A DNA stretch of 64,000 bases, taken from assembly GCF_011045095.1 (NCBI RefSeq), contig NZ_JAALDL010000008.1:142741-206740 (forward strand). The letters are read 5' to 3'. Below are positions 26,085 to 34,905 of this stretch, in pieces. Numbering within the stretch: position 1 is the first letter of the stretch; the number at the start of each line of letters is the position of its first letter. Under the pieces are notes generated by a model. The model did not search any database. It worked only from the letters and a program-made list of their open reading frames with translations, and was not told where the DNA came from. The position numbers and the translations under genes were made by a program. This DNA comes from Grimontia sedimenti (GTDB taxonomy: Bacteria; Pseudomonadota; Gammaproteobacteria; Enterobacterales; Vibrionaceae).

Positions 26085-27167
26085 ATGAAAAAACTCGCGT
26101 TAAACGTTGCCATTCTGGCAGGCGTTGCAAGCATGGCGACTCACGCTGTAGCCGATGAAACCTTGAATGTTGTTTCTTGGGGTGGTGCTTACACCGCCAG
26201 CCAAACTAAGGCTTACCACGAACCTTGGACTGAAAAAACTGGTACCAAGGTTATCAATATCGATAAATCTCAGAACGGCCTTTCAGGTCTGCGCGCACAG
26301 GTTGAATCTGGCAACGTGACTTGGGACTTGGTAGACATCCTGCCTTCAGACGCCATTGTTGCATGTGACGAGGGTTTGGCTGAACCGCTGGATCACGACA
26401 CCTTGTTGGCAGCAGCACCTGACGGCACGCCAGCAACTAAAGACTTCCTGGCGGGCTCGCTGAGTGAGTGTTTTGTTCCGTCTATCGTTTATTCAAACAT
26501 AGTGGCTTACAACAAAGAGATGTTTGATAAAGCGCCTACCAAAATCGATGATGTATTCGACCTGAAAAACTTCCCGGGTAAGCGTTCGCTGCAGAAAAAA
26601 CCGATCAACAACCTTGAGTGGGCTTTGATTGCAGATGGTGTAGCAGCGGAAGACGTGTATGACGTGCTGAGCACCGAAGAGGGCGTACAGCGCGCATTTA
26701 AGAAGCTTGATACCATCAAAGACAATGTGATTTGGTGGGAAGAGGGTGCGCAGCCACCACAACTTCTTGCGGACAAAGAAGTGGCGTTCGCTTCTGCATA
26801 CAACGGCCGTATCTTCAATGCTGCAGTCAACGAGAAGCAACCGTTTGAGATTATCTGGGATGGCCAGGTGTTCGAGCTGGATGGGTGGGTTGTACCAAAA
26901 GGCAAGCTGGACAAGGTGAAAGACTATCTGCGCTTCGCAACGGACTCACAACGTCTTGCCGATCAGGCGAAATACATCTCTTATGGTCCTGCGCGTAACT
27001 CTTCAGCGGCGATGGTAACGACGCATGCTGATACTGGCATCGACATGAAACCTCATATGCCAACCTACGGACCAAACTTCCAAACCGCGATTCCGAAAGA
27101 CGATGAGTTCTGGGCAGATAACGGTGATGAGCTGGCTCAGCGTTTCAACGCATGGTTAGCGAAGTAA
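26085..27167 (+). CDS. PotD/PotF-like periplasmic binding protein
   Basis: A 360-residue extracellular solute-binding protein. The signal peptide is LALNVAILAGVASMATHAVA, followed by ETLNVVSWGGAYTASQTKAY, the usual start of polyamine/thiamine-type cluster D binding proteins. WDLVDILPSDA, IVYSNIVAYNKEMF and ELDGWVVPKG fit the hinge and ligand pocket of this group. The RBS GAGGAGAAGG precedes the ATG. It sits between the ATPase and the permeases. Polyamines are the family's main ligands, but agmatine, opines or other cationic amines cannot be excluded from sequence alone. Confidence 0.87.
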   Translation: MKKLALNVAILAGVASMATHAVADETLNVVSWGGAYTASQTKAYHEPWTEKTGTKVINIDKSQNGLSGLRAQVESGNVTWDLVDILPSDAIVACDEGLAEPLDHDTLLAAAPDGTPATKDFLAGSLSECFVPSIVYSNIVAYNKEMFDKAPTKIDDVFDLKNFPGKRSLQKKPINNLEWALIADGVAAEDVYDVLSTEEGVQRAFKKLDTIKDNVIWWEEGAQPPQLLADKEVAFASAYNGRIFNAAVNEKQPFEIIWDGQVFELDGWVVPKGKLDKVKDYLRFATDSQRLADQAKYISYGPARNSSAAMVTTHADTGIDMKPHMPTYGPNFQTAIPKDDEFWADNGDELAQRFNAWLAK

Positions 27168-27179
27168 TCTGAAGTGATT

Positions 27180-27216
27180 GGCGGGTTTCTGAAAGGAAAC
27201 CCGCCGTTTTAGTTTT
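27180..27216 (+). terminator. Attenuator-like hairpin between binding protein and permease genes
   Basis: GGCGGGTTTC-TGAAAG-GAAACCCGCC followed by GTTTTAGTTTTTATT. Placed inside the operon, it probably lowers permease expression relative to the binding protein. Confidence 0.75.
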
Positions 27217-27238
27217 TATTTGAAGTTGGGAGAGTCTG

Positions 27239-28495
27239 GTGCAGGGAAGTCCAGTGAATGAATTAACCACGGCCGATGGTGTCTCGCTGAGAGTCAGTCA
27301 GCAGCGCTCTATCCGCCGCAACAAAATCAGGGCATTTTTGTTGGTGTCGCCGCTACTGATCTTTTTGCTGGTGGCTTTTGTATTCCCCATCGTTGACATG
27401 CTTCAACGCAGTGTCGAAAACCCTGAAGTCTCTACCTATCTTCCGAACACCAAAGCCGCGCTGCAAGACTGGAATGGCGAAGAGCTGCCCGGTGAAGAAA
27501 CTTATGCTGCTTTGGTGCAAGATCTGAAAATCGGCGCTGAAGCGCGCAATATCGGTAAAGTGGCGTCTCGCCTGAACTATGCAAAATCCGGTATGCGTTC
27601 GCTGATCATGAAATCAGCGCGAAAATCCAAACGCCTCACCGAAGGCCCTTACAAAGAAGCGATGGCAAAAATCGACAAGCGCTGGATGGACATTGCTGTC
27701 TGGCAGCTGATTGAACGTGAGTCGTCGCCTTATACGCTTTCTTACTACCTGAATGCGGTTGACCTGAAATACGGCGATGACGGCAGTATCGTCGCCCAGC
27801 CTGAACATCTACAAATTTACAATGCCCTGTTCTGGCGAACGCTCTACATGAGTATGAGCATTACATTCCTTTGTCTGCTCTTGGGCTACCCAGTTGCTTA
27901 CTTGTTGGCGAACCTGCCAATGAAACAGGCGAACCTTTTGATGATTCTGGTTCTGCTACCGTTCTGGACGTCACTTTTGGTACGTACCGCCACTTGGATA
28001 GCGATTTTACAGCAACAAGGTGTGCTGAATGATCTCATGGTGGGTGCTGGTATTCTGGATGACGAAAACCGAATACAAATGATCTATAACCAGACAGGTA
28101 CCTTGGTGGCGATGACACATATTCTGCTGCCCTTTATGATCCTGCCGCTCTACTCCGTTATGAAAACCATCTCTCCGAGTTATATGCGGGCTGCGCGCTC
28201 GATGGGGGCGACGCAAACCATGGCGTTTCGCCGTGTCTACTTCCCGCAAACGCTGCCGGGTATCGGCGCTGGCTCGATTTTGGTGTTTATTCTGTCGATT
28301 GGCTATTACATCACACCAGCCTTGGTGGGTGGTCAAACAGGGACCTTTATCACCAACTTCATTGCTTACCACATGCAAACTTCGCTCAACTGGGGTTTGG
28401 CGGCGGCTATCGCTTCCATTCTGCTGATCGTGGTGATCTTGCTGTATTGGGTTTACAACCGCCTTATCGGCGTCGACAACGTGAAGTTAGGGTAA
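27239..28495 (+). CDS. ABC transporter permease (PotB-like) with enlarged first periplasmic loop
   Basis: A 418-residue inner-membrane permease, longer than the usual 280-320 of PotB. TM1 (FLLVSPLLIFLLVAFVFPIVDML, about 32-56) is followed by an extra hydrophilic stretch of about 140 residues before TM2 (TLYMSMSITFLCLLLGYPVAYLLANL). The EAA-like loop for contact with the ATPase is YMRAARSMGATQTMAFRRVYFPQTLPGI. GTG 27239 follows GGGAGAG by 4 bases; GTG 27254 is an alternative start. It forms a heterodimer with the next permease. Enlarged loops of this kind occur in PotB-like permeases of marine bacteria; the role of the loop is unknown. Confidence 0.87.
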   Translation: MQGSPVNELTTADGVSLRVSQQRSIRRNKIRAFLLVSPLLIFLLVAFVFPIVDMLQRSVENPEVSTYLPNTKAALQDWNGEELPGEETYAALVQDLKIGAEARNIGKVASRLNYAKSGMRSLIMKSARKSKRLTEGPYKEAMAKIDKRWMDIAVWQLIERESSPYTLSYYLNAVDLKYGDDGSIVAQPEHLQIYNALFWRTLYMSMSITFLCLLLGYPVAYLLANLPMKQANLLMILVLLPFWTSLLVRTATWIAILQQQGVLNDLMVGAGILDDENRIQMIYNQTGTLVAMTHILLPFMILPLYSVMKTISPSYMRAARSMGATQTMAFRRVYFPQTLPGIGAGSILVFILSIGYYITPALVGGQTGTFITNFIAYHMQTSLNWGLAAAIASILLIVVILLYWVYNRLIGVDNVKLG

Positions 28496-28505
28496 GGAGG
28501 ACAAG

Positions 28506-29354
28506 ATGGCTTTACCTGAATGCGCAACCACAGGCGAAAAAGTTTGGTATGTGGTGTTTCGCCTGATCTGTGCGGCGATTTTCCTATTCTTGATTGGCCC
28601 CTTGTTGGTCATCATTCCTTTGAGTTTCAATGCCGAACCGTACTTTACGTTTACACCTGAAATGCTGAGTTTTGACCCTGCCGGGTATTCGCTTCGCTGG
28701 TACGACGATTTCTTCACCTCTGAGGCGTGGCAAACGGCGGTCAAAAACAGTGTGATTGTGGCGATTGCTTCCACTTTGTTGGCGACGGTACTGGGAACCA
28801 TTGCGGCGCTTGGACTTTCCAGCCGGTACATGCCTTATAAAGACGCGATCATGGCCATTCTGATTTCGCCAATGATTGTGCCTTTGATTATCTCCGCTGC
28901 GGCGATGTTCTTTTTCTTCTCCCGTTTTCAGCTTACCCAAACCTATGTGGGCGTGATCTTGGCGCATACTGCGTTGGGTATTCCGTTCGTGGTGATTACC
29001 GTCACGGCGACCCTGAGTGGTTTTGATCATTCCTTGACCCGCGCGTCGGCAAGCTTGGGGGCGAATCCGGTTCAGACTTTCTTCAAGGTCGTCCTGCCGT
29101 TAGTTACGCCTGGGGTTATCTCCGGCGCGCTGTTCGCTTTCATTACGTCATTTGATGAAGTGGTCGTGGTTCTCTTTATCGCAGGCCCAGAACAGACGAC
29201 ACTGCCGATTCAGATGTGGTCGGGAATACGGGAAGAAATCAGCCCAACCATATTGGCCGCTGCAACCCTGTTAGTGGTGTTATCTATCGCTTTGCTGACA
29301 ACCTTGGAGTTCCTCCGCCGACGGAGTGCAAAGATGCGGGGCATTGAAGAGTAA
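28506..29354 (+). CDS. ABC transporter permease (PotC-like)
   Basis: A 282-residue permease with six membrane helices and the EAA loop LTRASASLGANPVQTFFKVVLPLVTPGV. It carries the PotC-like motif ITSFDEVVVVLFIAGPEQTTLPIQMWSGIREEISPTI. The start has an excellent RBS (AAGGAGGACAAG), 10 bases after the preceding permease stop. It is the last gene of the four-gene importer operon; a terminator follows 20 bases after the stop. Confidence 0.9.
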   Translation: MALPECATTGEKVWYVVFRLICAAIFLFLIGPLLVIIPLSFNAEPYFTFTPEMLSFDPAGYSLRWYDDFFTSEAWQTAVKNSVIVAIASTLLATVLGTIAALGLSSRYMPYKDAIMAILISPMIVPLIISAAAMFFFFSRFQLTQTYVGVILAHTALGIPFVVITVTATLSGFDHSLTRASASLGANPVQTFFKVVLPLVTPGVISGALFAFITSFDEVVVVLFIAGPEQTTLPIQMWSGIREEISPTILAAATLLVVLSIALLTTLEFLRRRSAKMRGIEE

Positions 29355-29372
29355 CGCTGACCTTACAGACTC

Positions 29373-29405
29373 AAAACACCCGCTTCCTGCGGGTGTTTTC
29401 TTTTT
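29373..29405 (+). terminator. Terminator of the ABC importer operon
   Basis: AAAACACCCGC-TTCC-TGCGGGTGTTTT with CTTTTT following. Confidence 0.88.
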
Positions 29406-29517
29406 CCCATCTTTCTTTCATCTGTATCCCGACTCTCTCAACTAATTTCATTTCCATCTGGCACCTATGCAAGGTGATGTTGCTTACATGGCGTGTCGCT
29501 AACAGAGGATGCAAGGA

Positions 29518-30060
29518 ATGATAAAGACGTTGAAAACCTTTACGGGGGCAGCATTGATGATCTCGATGCCTGCAATGGCATTGGATGGTTTGGAAAAGCT
29601 TTCGGTGACGGAAATGGTCATTATCGATGCGCCGGCGAAAGAAGTTTGGAACAAAGCCATCAGCTTTGATGGACTGGATTCGTGGATTCCGGGTATCACT
29701 AAAAATGAACTGGTGTCGGGTGTGCCGAACGAAGCCGGGGCGGTAAGGAAACTGTATGTTGATGATGCTTCGTTAACAGAAGAGTTGATGGGCATAGATA
29801 ACAAAACCATGACGCTGAATTATAGAATCACCAAGGAAAATGTCGACTTGTTACCCGTCACGCATTACACCTCAACCATTTCGGTGGCTTCGAAAGGAGA
29901 CAATGTGAGTGAAGTGAGTTGGAGCGGTGAATTTTACCGCGGCTTTCCAGAAAGTAATCCGCCTGACTATCTGACAGATGAAGCGGCAGTTAAAGGTGTC
30001 ACGGGCTTGTATCAGGCTGGCTTAGGAAACTTGAAGAAAGTACTGGAAGGTAAAAAATAA
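29518..30060 (+). CDS. Exported SRPBCC-fold protein
   Basis: A 180-residue protein with a signal peptide (KTFTGAALMISMPAMA) followed by a START/polyketide-cyclase-like domain: VTEMVIIDAPAKEVWNKAISFDGLDSWIPG is the standard first strand and helix of SRPBCC proteins. Later strands ERKLYVDDASLTEEL and VSEVSWSGEFYR, and a long C-terminal helix AVKGVTGLYQAGLGNLKKVL, complete the fold. ATG 29518 is preferred over 29509 because AGAGG lies 9 bases before it and abuts the earlier ATG. A hydrophobic-ligand carrier or small enzyme is expected; export of this fold is less common. Monocistronic. Confidence 0.8.
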   Translation: MIKTLKTFTGAALMISMPAMALDGLEKLSVTEMVIIDAPAKEVWNKAISFDGLDSWIPGITKNELVSGVPNEAGAVRKLYVDDASLTEELMGIDNKTMTLNYRITKENVDLLPVTHYTSTISVASKGDNVSEVSWSGEFYRGFPESNPPDYLTDEAAVKGVTGLYQAGLGNLKKVLEGKK

Positions 30061-30068
30061 TAGCTGGC

Positions 30069-30107
30069 TTGCTGACCACCCATCCCCCTAATCAGGGTGG
30101 TCGGCAA
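30069..30107. terminator. Hairpin between convergent genes
   Basis: TTGCTGACCACCC pairs with GGGTGGTCGGCAA (one mismatch). The T tails are weak. It lies between the convergent genes ending at 30060 and 30119. Confidence 0.55.
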
Positions 30108-30118
30108 ACCAGGCTGAT

Positions 30119-30466
30119 CTAGATTTCGCCCCAGCTAGGAAGCTGTTTTCTTTTCGCGGAAAGCTTGTACCACGCAGACATCATCACACCGAAAAACAGG
30201 CCGGTTACCAGAGATGCGTTAAACGCATAGCTGAGGGACACCCCGAGAGATTTCCACTGCATAAACCACATGATCAATCCCCACAAGGTACCAAACCATA
30301 GGGTGCCGAGCAGCGTGTTGATGCTGAACGAACAGAACTGTGGTGGTGGAACTTTCAATCCCAATTTACGCGCAAGACGGTAAATCAATGGATTGGCAGA
30401 AGATGGCAAAAAGCCTTTCTCAGTCAGGACCTCATGTGCACGGTCCAGTTGTTGCTCGAAACTCAT
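30119..30466 (-). CDS. DUF6404-like small membrane protein
   Basis: A 115-residue protein. The N-terminal soluble part (SFEQQLDRAHEVLTEKGF, then NPLIYRLARKLGLKVPPPQFCSF) is followed by two membrane helices (TLLGTLWFGTLWGLIMWFM and FNASLVTGLFFGVMMSAWY). The LGLKVPPP(x)F-S-x-x-x-N and GTxWGLxMWF pattern is that of DUF6404 proteins of marine gammaproteobacteria, as I recall them. No function is known. Monocistronic. Confidence 0.7.
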   Translation of the reverse strand: MSFEQQLDRAHEVLTEKGFLPSSANPLIYRLARKLGLKVPPPQFCSFSINTLLGTLWFGTLWGLIMWFMQWKSLGVSLSYAFNASLVTGLFFGVMMSAWYKLSAKRKQLPSWGEI

Positions 30467-30572
30467 TGCTAATCACTATATACAACTCAGTGCGCTCACT
30501 ATAACCCAAGGGAGACTGGGCTAAAGGAGGATTGGCAGGTTTGGTGACCGCCGTCTCGCCAACGACAAGTTT

Positions 30573-31163
30573 TCAGCGCTTTATCGCGATCAGCGTAAAG
30601 GTATGCCAGTGTTTTTCGTTACCAATGGCGGTTTTTCCTAGCTCGTCACGCTCCTTTGAGAAGACTATCTCAAACCCTTTGAACATGTCGTCTAACATGA
30701 CTTTATCTACAGGTGCCAGCGCTCTGCCGGTGTCCTGGTTCCAGGTGTCATTGTGGCCAATGAAATCACCACAAAACACGCCGCCACGAATGAGTGATGA
30801 ACGGATGCGGCTCCAAACAGCATCGAGCTCTTTAGCTTCGCAGAAGAACAAACTGTTATTGGCTGTAATCAGGTTTGATACGGGAAATTCAAACTCTGAA
30901 AATGAATCAAGCGTCAGGTTCAGCTTGGGGTGACTCTTGCAACGCTGGTGGGTTAGTGTCACAGCATCTTCATTGAAATCGAAGGCATAGACTTCATATT
31001 GCTGAGCCAAAAGATAAGCCGTTTCAGCACCGCTTCCACAGCCACAATCAACAGCAACGCGATGTCCGGTTTTATCCAGTTTTTGAGCCCTTTCCACCAG
31101 TTTACGATGTGGTATTGGAGAGACTTTCTGGTAGTACTGATTCCATTTGGCTTGTTGATTCAT
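30573..31163 (-). CDS. Class I SAM-dependent methyltransferase (TehB/UbiE-like fold)
   Basis: A 196-residue Rossmann methyltransferase. Motif I is VAVDCGCGSGAETAYLL, motif II is VYAFDFNEDAV, and the post-motif is NLITANNSLFF with RSSLIRGGVFCGDFIG. The opening NQQAKWNQYYQKV resembles small TehB-like enzymes that methylate small molecules such as tellurite or thiols. No clear substrate motif is present. It is divergent from the AraC/Rob-like regulator across about 157 bases, so the regulator could control it. Confidence 0.82.
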   Translation of the reverse strand: MNQQAKWNQYYQKVSPIPHRKLVERAQKLDKTGHRVAVDCGCGSGAETAYLLAQQYEVYAFDFNEDAVTLTHQRCKSHPKLNLTLDSFSEFEFPVSNLITANNSLFFCEAKELDAVWSRIRSSLIRGGVFCGDFIGHNDTWNQDTGRALAPVDKVMLDDMFKGFEIVFSKERDELGKTAIGNEKHWHTFTLIAIKR

Positions 31164-31320
31164 TTGACCTCCGATTCTGTAGTCATGATGAAAATGGGCG
31201 CAAAGGAACGCAAGGAATCTCCCTATTTGATGGAAAGAATCTCAAGTTTATCTTGGAAGCGTTGAAGTAAAGAAAGGATCGTTTAGGCTCGGTTCATAGA
31301 TAAGTCCGAAGAGAAAAGCC

Positions 31321-32220
31321 ATGCGTGTTGATTACCAAAAGCGGTTGCTGCCTGTCATTCGTCACCTAGAAAAACACTTTAACGAGCCACTCAACTTGCC
31401 CGAAGTCGCGGCTTTGGCAAATCTCTCGCCTTACCATTTTCACCGCACATTTAAGGCGGTACAGGGAGAAACGCTGGCAGATTTCATCAGGCGTCTGCGT
31501 CTCGAAGCGGCGGCTGATGAGTTGTTTAAGAACAAGCAACCGGTGCTCAACATTGCCCTAGAGTTTGGTTTTTCATCCTCTCAGAGTCTCGCGAAGGCCT
31601 TCCAGCAACATTTTGGTGTTACACCAACAGCCTTTCGTGACTGTGAAGACTACAAGGCATTTTCCGAGCTTGCACGAAACAGCAAGATTGGACACACGCT
31701 GCGCAAGATTGGAAACGAAGCGGAAGTGACTGATTCATATACTGGCTCTGACACATCAACATGGAGCAAGACAATGGAAAAGCAACACTTCGAGCGCAGT
31801 AAACTGGCCTATGTCCGTGTAACTGGCCCTTATGGTCAGGGATATGAAGAAGCAAGTGGTCGCCTTTATCAATGGGCGGGTATGAATGGCTTGGCAGGGA
31901 ACACCTGTATTTTCATTTATCACGATAACCCTGAAATTACCCCGAATGAGAAGTGCAGGACGGATATCTGCCTAATGGTGCCGGATGAGACCGATGTCCC
32001 TGCAGGTATTGAGCTTCAGGAGTTCCCCGGTGGCGAATATGCGGTCATGCGCCAGAACATCACAGACTTTAGTCAGTATCCCAAAGCATGGGATGACCTG
32101 ATGGGTAAAGTGATTGAGATGGGCATTGAATCAGATGATCGTCCATGCTTTGAGCTATACCACAGCTTTGATATGCAAACCCATCATGCTGATGTCAGTT
32201 TCTGCACTGCGATACGATAA
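31321..32220 (+). CDS. AraC-family regulator with GyrI-like effector domain (Rob/SbmC type)
   Basis: A 299-residue protein: an N-terminal AraC DNA-binding domain (two HTH; PLNLPEVAALANLSPYHFHRTF and PVLNIALEFGFSSSQSLAKAF-QQHFGVTPTAFR) followed by a C-terminal GyrI-like small-molecule domain (about 145-299; SKLAYVRVTGPYG, ICLMVPDETDVP, GGEYAVMRQNI). This domain order is that of Rob and of many drug- or stress-responding regulators. Targets are likely the divergent methyltransferase, itself or distant genes. The RBS is weak (GAAGAGAAAAGCC). Confidence 0.88.
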   Translation: MRVDYQKRLLPVIRHLEKHFNEPLNLPEVAALANLSPYHFHRTFKAVQGETLADFIRRLRLEAAADELFKNKQPVLNIALEFGFSSSQSLAKAFQQHFGVTPTAFRDCEDYKAFSELARNSKIGHTLRKIGNEAEVTDSYTGSDTSTWSKTMEKQHFERSKLAYVRVTGPYGQGYEEASGRLYQWAGMNGLAGNTCIFIYHDNPEITPNEKCRTDICLMVPDETDVPAGIELQEFPGGEYAVMRQNITDFSQYPKAWDDLMGKVIEMGIESDDRPCFELYHSFDMQTHHADVSFCTAIR

Positions 32221-32244
32221 CGTTGATAGAACATTAAAAATGAG

Positions 32245-32272
32245 GAAGCCCACGGTAACCGTGGGCTTCTGT
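32245..32272. terminator. Bidirectional terminator between convergent genes
   Basis: GAAGCCCACGGT/ACCGTGGGCTTC is a perfect stem between the AraC/GyrI gene and the MFS exporter gene. Confidence 0.75.
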
Positions 32273-33427
32273 TTATGAGTTGGTCGCTGATGCCAGGCGT
32301 TTTTTCGTGGTTGGCAAGACGAATACCAGCGTAATCAAAGAAGCGGTGAACAAGGTTCCCCCGAGATTCTGGAATATTCCTGCAATGCCCAACGAAACTC
32401 CAAGCATGAGGTAATACATCAATCCAAACAGCGCACCGGCAGAGCCAGCATACTGGCGGTAGTTAACCAATGCTTGGCCAAGAATATTGGGTATTGCAAT
32501 GCCGTAAGCGACAACGATTCCCATCATTGGCAGAACAAGCAGGTAGCTTCCTTGTAGTGCCCCTACGCCAGCGCTACAGAGCACAGCCAGTGCACTGGAG
32601 CTTGAGACCATTGTATTCGCATCGAAGCCGCGTTTGAGTAAAGACTTATTGATCATGCTGCCTGCAAATGATCCCAGCGCCAGTGCAACCCCGGTGTAGC
32701 CGAACTCAATGGAACTGAAACCCAGTTGTTTGAAAGTAAAAGGCGCAATCGCGTAGTAGCCAAACAGCATAAGATTAAAGGCGGCCACTAAAATAGCATT
32801 CTTCCATATTGAGCGATCTCGCAGCATTGCACGGCACACTGTAGCAAGCGAAACACGTTGAGTATGCACGGGTTTGGTTTCTATCAGAGCAAATGTAGAC
32901 CCAACCAGTAACACCACTGCTAGACCCAATAATGTTGTGAATACACCCAAGTAACCTGAGTAAGTGGTCACGACACTTCCGAGAATCAGTCCAATCACAG
33001 GGCTAATTGCTGTCGCCATTCCCATGATAGAGAAGACTCTGCCCAATTCAGCGCCTTCGTAGCTGTCCCTTAACATGGTTTGACCGACGACGGAGCCTGT
33101 CGCTGCCCCAAAGGCGGAAATCACCCGGGCTAAAAGCACGACATGAAAGTCAGGCGCGACCATGGCTAACACACTTCCCAGTGCATAAGTCGCCAAACCA
33201 ATGAGCATCGCTGTGCGTCGTCCTAATGTATCGGCAAGCCTTCCCCACACCACTACGCCAACTGCAAATGCTGAAAAGTAAACCGATAACGTGAGTGATG
33301 CCGTATCAAAGGAAACGTCAAAGGCTTCAGCCAGATCGGGCAATGCCGGGCTGTAAATTGTTTCGGCAATTTGGGGAAACATCAACAGCGCCCCAAGAAG
33401 CCACAAAGACGGGGTTTGCGTTTTCAT
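32273..33427 (-). CDS. MFS drug-efflux transporter (Bcr/CflA type)
   Basis: A 384-residue 12-TM transporter. ATG 33427 (KTQTPSLWLLGAL) is chosen because GGAGACTTT precedes it; the frame runs another 29 codons upstream without an initiation signal. Motif A is GRLADTLGRRTAML. The DHA1 motif C region and LARVISAFGAATGSVVGQTMLRD match Bcr/CflA multidrug exporters, with LPDLAEAFDVS in the first periplasmic loop. The AraC-family gene starting 98 bases away in the opposite direction is the obvious candidate regulator. Confidence 0.9.
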   Translation of the reverse strand: MKTQTPSLWLLGALLMFPQIAETIYSPALPDLAEAFDVSFDTASLTLSVYFSAFAVGVVVWGRLADTLGRRTAMLIGLATYALGSVLAMVAPDFHVVLLARVISAFGAATGSVVGQTMLRDSYEGAELGRVFSIMGMATAISPVIGLILGSVVTTYSGYLGVFTTLLGLAVVLLVGSTFALIETKPVHTQRVSLATVCRAMLRDRSIWKNAILVAAFNLMLFGYYAIAPFTFKQLGFSSIEFGYTGVALALGSFAGSMINKSLLKRGFDANTMVSSSSALAVLCSAGVGALQGSYLLVLPMMGIVVAYGIAIPNILGQALVNYRQYAGSAGALFGLMYYLMLGVSLGIAGIFQNLGGTLFTASLITLVFVLPTTKKRLASATNS

Positions 33428-33525
33428 AAAGTCTCCAATAATCGTTTTTGATGGCGTGGAGTCTACAGGTAGATATACTTGGCCTATTAACGCAATTAGA
33501 ACCAAAAACATCAAAATAAGGACAG

Positions 33526-34305
33526 ATGGCAGTTATAACCGAAGAAACCCGATTTAACGCGGATGTGTTGGAAGCGCCTATCATTGGCGTTGCCGCACAG
33601 ATTGGACGTCATGACTCGGGAATGCACAAACACAATAAGCATCAGCTTCTGTTTGCTTCTTCAGGGTGCATGAGCATCAACCTGAACGGGTTGTGGTGTG
33701 TGCTGCCTCCAAGTCGTGCTGCCTGGATCCCTGCTGGCACCGTTCACTGCGCAGTGATGAGAAATGTGGTGGCTTATCGGTCATTGTATTTCGACGCACA
33801 GATATCCCAGCACCTTCCGAAAGACATCAAGATAATCGCTGTAAACGGCCTGCTCAGAGAACTCATCGAGCGTATGGCCTACTGGGAATGGGAAATGCCA
33901 CAAGAAGAACAGCAAGCGGTCTTCTCACTGTTTTGTCAGGAGTTCGGCGATGCACAGGAAGAGCACTTCGCATTGAAGCTCCCTTCTGATCGCCGCCTAA
34001 AAGTTTGGCTTGAGGAAGTGATGGCGGGGAATGTGCTGCCAGAGCCTTTAGTCGAGATGGCAAAAGGTATTGGTGCCAGTGCTAAAACTATCAGTCGCAT
34101 CTTCACTCGGGAAACGGGTATGCCTTATCAGTCCTGGCGACAACAATGGCGGTTGCAGGCATCTGTCGAGCGCTTGTCGGAAGGGGAAAGTGTGTCAGAA
34201 GTGGCTTCGGCGCTGAAATTTTCCAGCGACAGTGCATTTATCAGCTTCTTTAGGAAGATGACAGGCAACACACCAGGAAGGTACCTCAGAGAGCCCACCG
34301 AATAA
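33526..34305 (+). CDS. AraC-family transcriptional regulator with cupin-type sensor domain
   Basis: A 259-residue regulator. The N-terminal cupin (MHKHNKHQLLFASSGCMSINLNGLWCVLPPSRAAWIPAGTVHC) fits the AraC_binding_2/'cupin_6' group in which H.H..Q.L and P..A.WIP..H are conserved. The C-terminal HTH pair is at about 170-255 (AKGIGASAKTISRIFTRETG, VASALKFSSDSAFISFFRKMTG). This architecture commonly represses or activates an adjacent divergent MFS exporter, which is the arrangement here. RBS AAGGACAG precedes the ATG. Confidence 0.88.
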   Translation: MAVITEETRFNADVLEAPIIGVAAQIGRHDSGMHKHNKHQLLFASSGCMSINLNGLWCVLPPSRAAWIPAGTVHCAVMRNVVAYRSLYFDAQISQHLPKDIKIIAVNGLLRELIERMAYWEWEMPQEEQQAVFSLFCQEFGDAQEEHFALKLPSDRRLKVWLEEVMAGNVLPEPLVEMAKGIGASAKTISRIFTRETGMPYQSWRQQWRLQASVERLSEGESVSEVASALKFSSDSAFISFFRKMTGNTPGRYLREPTE

Positions 34306-34386
34306 GAAATTTACAGTGCAAATTGTTCATTCAATGCAGCGTTACCGCCAGCGTGTCGTTCATATCCATAATTTACCTCGGGTTGT

Positions 34387-34405
34387 AATGATAACCATTA
34401 TCATC
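34387..34405. promoter_or_regulatory. Fur box upstream of the 34440 gene
   Basis: ATGATAA-CCA-TTATCAT is a perfect 7-3-7 palindrome with strong similarity to the Fur consensus (alternating GATAAT units). It is about 35 bases before the start codon, a position that would block transcription when iron is plentiful. Confidence 0.8.
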
Positions 34406-34439
34406 TAAATTCAAGGTATGTGATAGGAATTTCAGACGG

Positions 34440-34718
34440 GTGAAGGCAATGGATAGCAAGCACGTTAAAGGCAAAGGAGCCACCGCAGTTCAACACGTTG
34501 AAAAAGTGCAGCTTGAATTCAGTGTAGAAACACTCGAGCGCCTGTTTATGAACGGTCAACTTTGCGCTGCCGAGTTTAGCTGTTTAAATGCCCATTCAAA
34601 GAAAGTGGTTCAGGCACTGTGCCTAAACACTTGCATGCACCGCGTGTGTAACGATAAAGAGCGTAAGACATTCGTGGAGGATAACCTTCTTATCGACAAT
34701 GAAAATATTAGCTACTAA
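34440..34718 (+). CDS. Small Fur-regulated cysteine-containing protein, unknown function
   Basis: A 92-residue protein (GTG 34440; ATG 34449 is an alternative). It has five cysteines, in LCAAEFSC and ALCLNTCMHRVC, and a helical core (VETLERLFMNGQLCAAEFSCLNAHSKKVVQALCLNTC). There is no signal peptide. The CAAEF-CLN pattern looks conserved-protein-like, but I cannot name a family. The Fur box directly upstream implies production under iron starvation. The cysteines could bind a metal or Fe-S cluster, or join proteins; this is open. Confidence 0.7.
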   Translation: MKAMDSKHVKGKGATAVQHVEKVQLEFSVETLERLFMNGQLCAAEFSCLNAHSKKVVQALCLNTCMHRVCNDKERKTFVEDNLLIDNENISY

Positions 34719-34874
34719 TTTTTTATATCCCACGCCTTGAATCTTGCTTATATCACCCCAATATAAATTTATTAGCGATTCGAATTTTATATTAACAAAT
34801 GGTCTACATTTAAAAGTTTCGCCATCTAATAATCAAAGATTTAAAAGAAAATAAAATTTTTTTCTCTTTTTACC

Positions 34875-34903
34875 CTTGAAAGTGTTTTGGTCTATCTCCA
34901 AAT
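34875..34903 (+). promoter_or_regulatory. Sigma-32 (heat-shock) promoter of ibpA
   Basis: CTTGAAA (34875-34881), 14 bases, then CTCCAAAT (34896-34903) fits the RpoH consensus CTTGAAA - N13-15 - CCCCATNT closely. It lies about 90 bases before the ibpA start. Confidence 0.7.
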
Positions 34904-34905
34904 AT

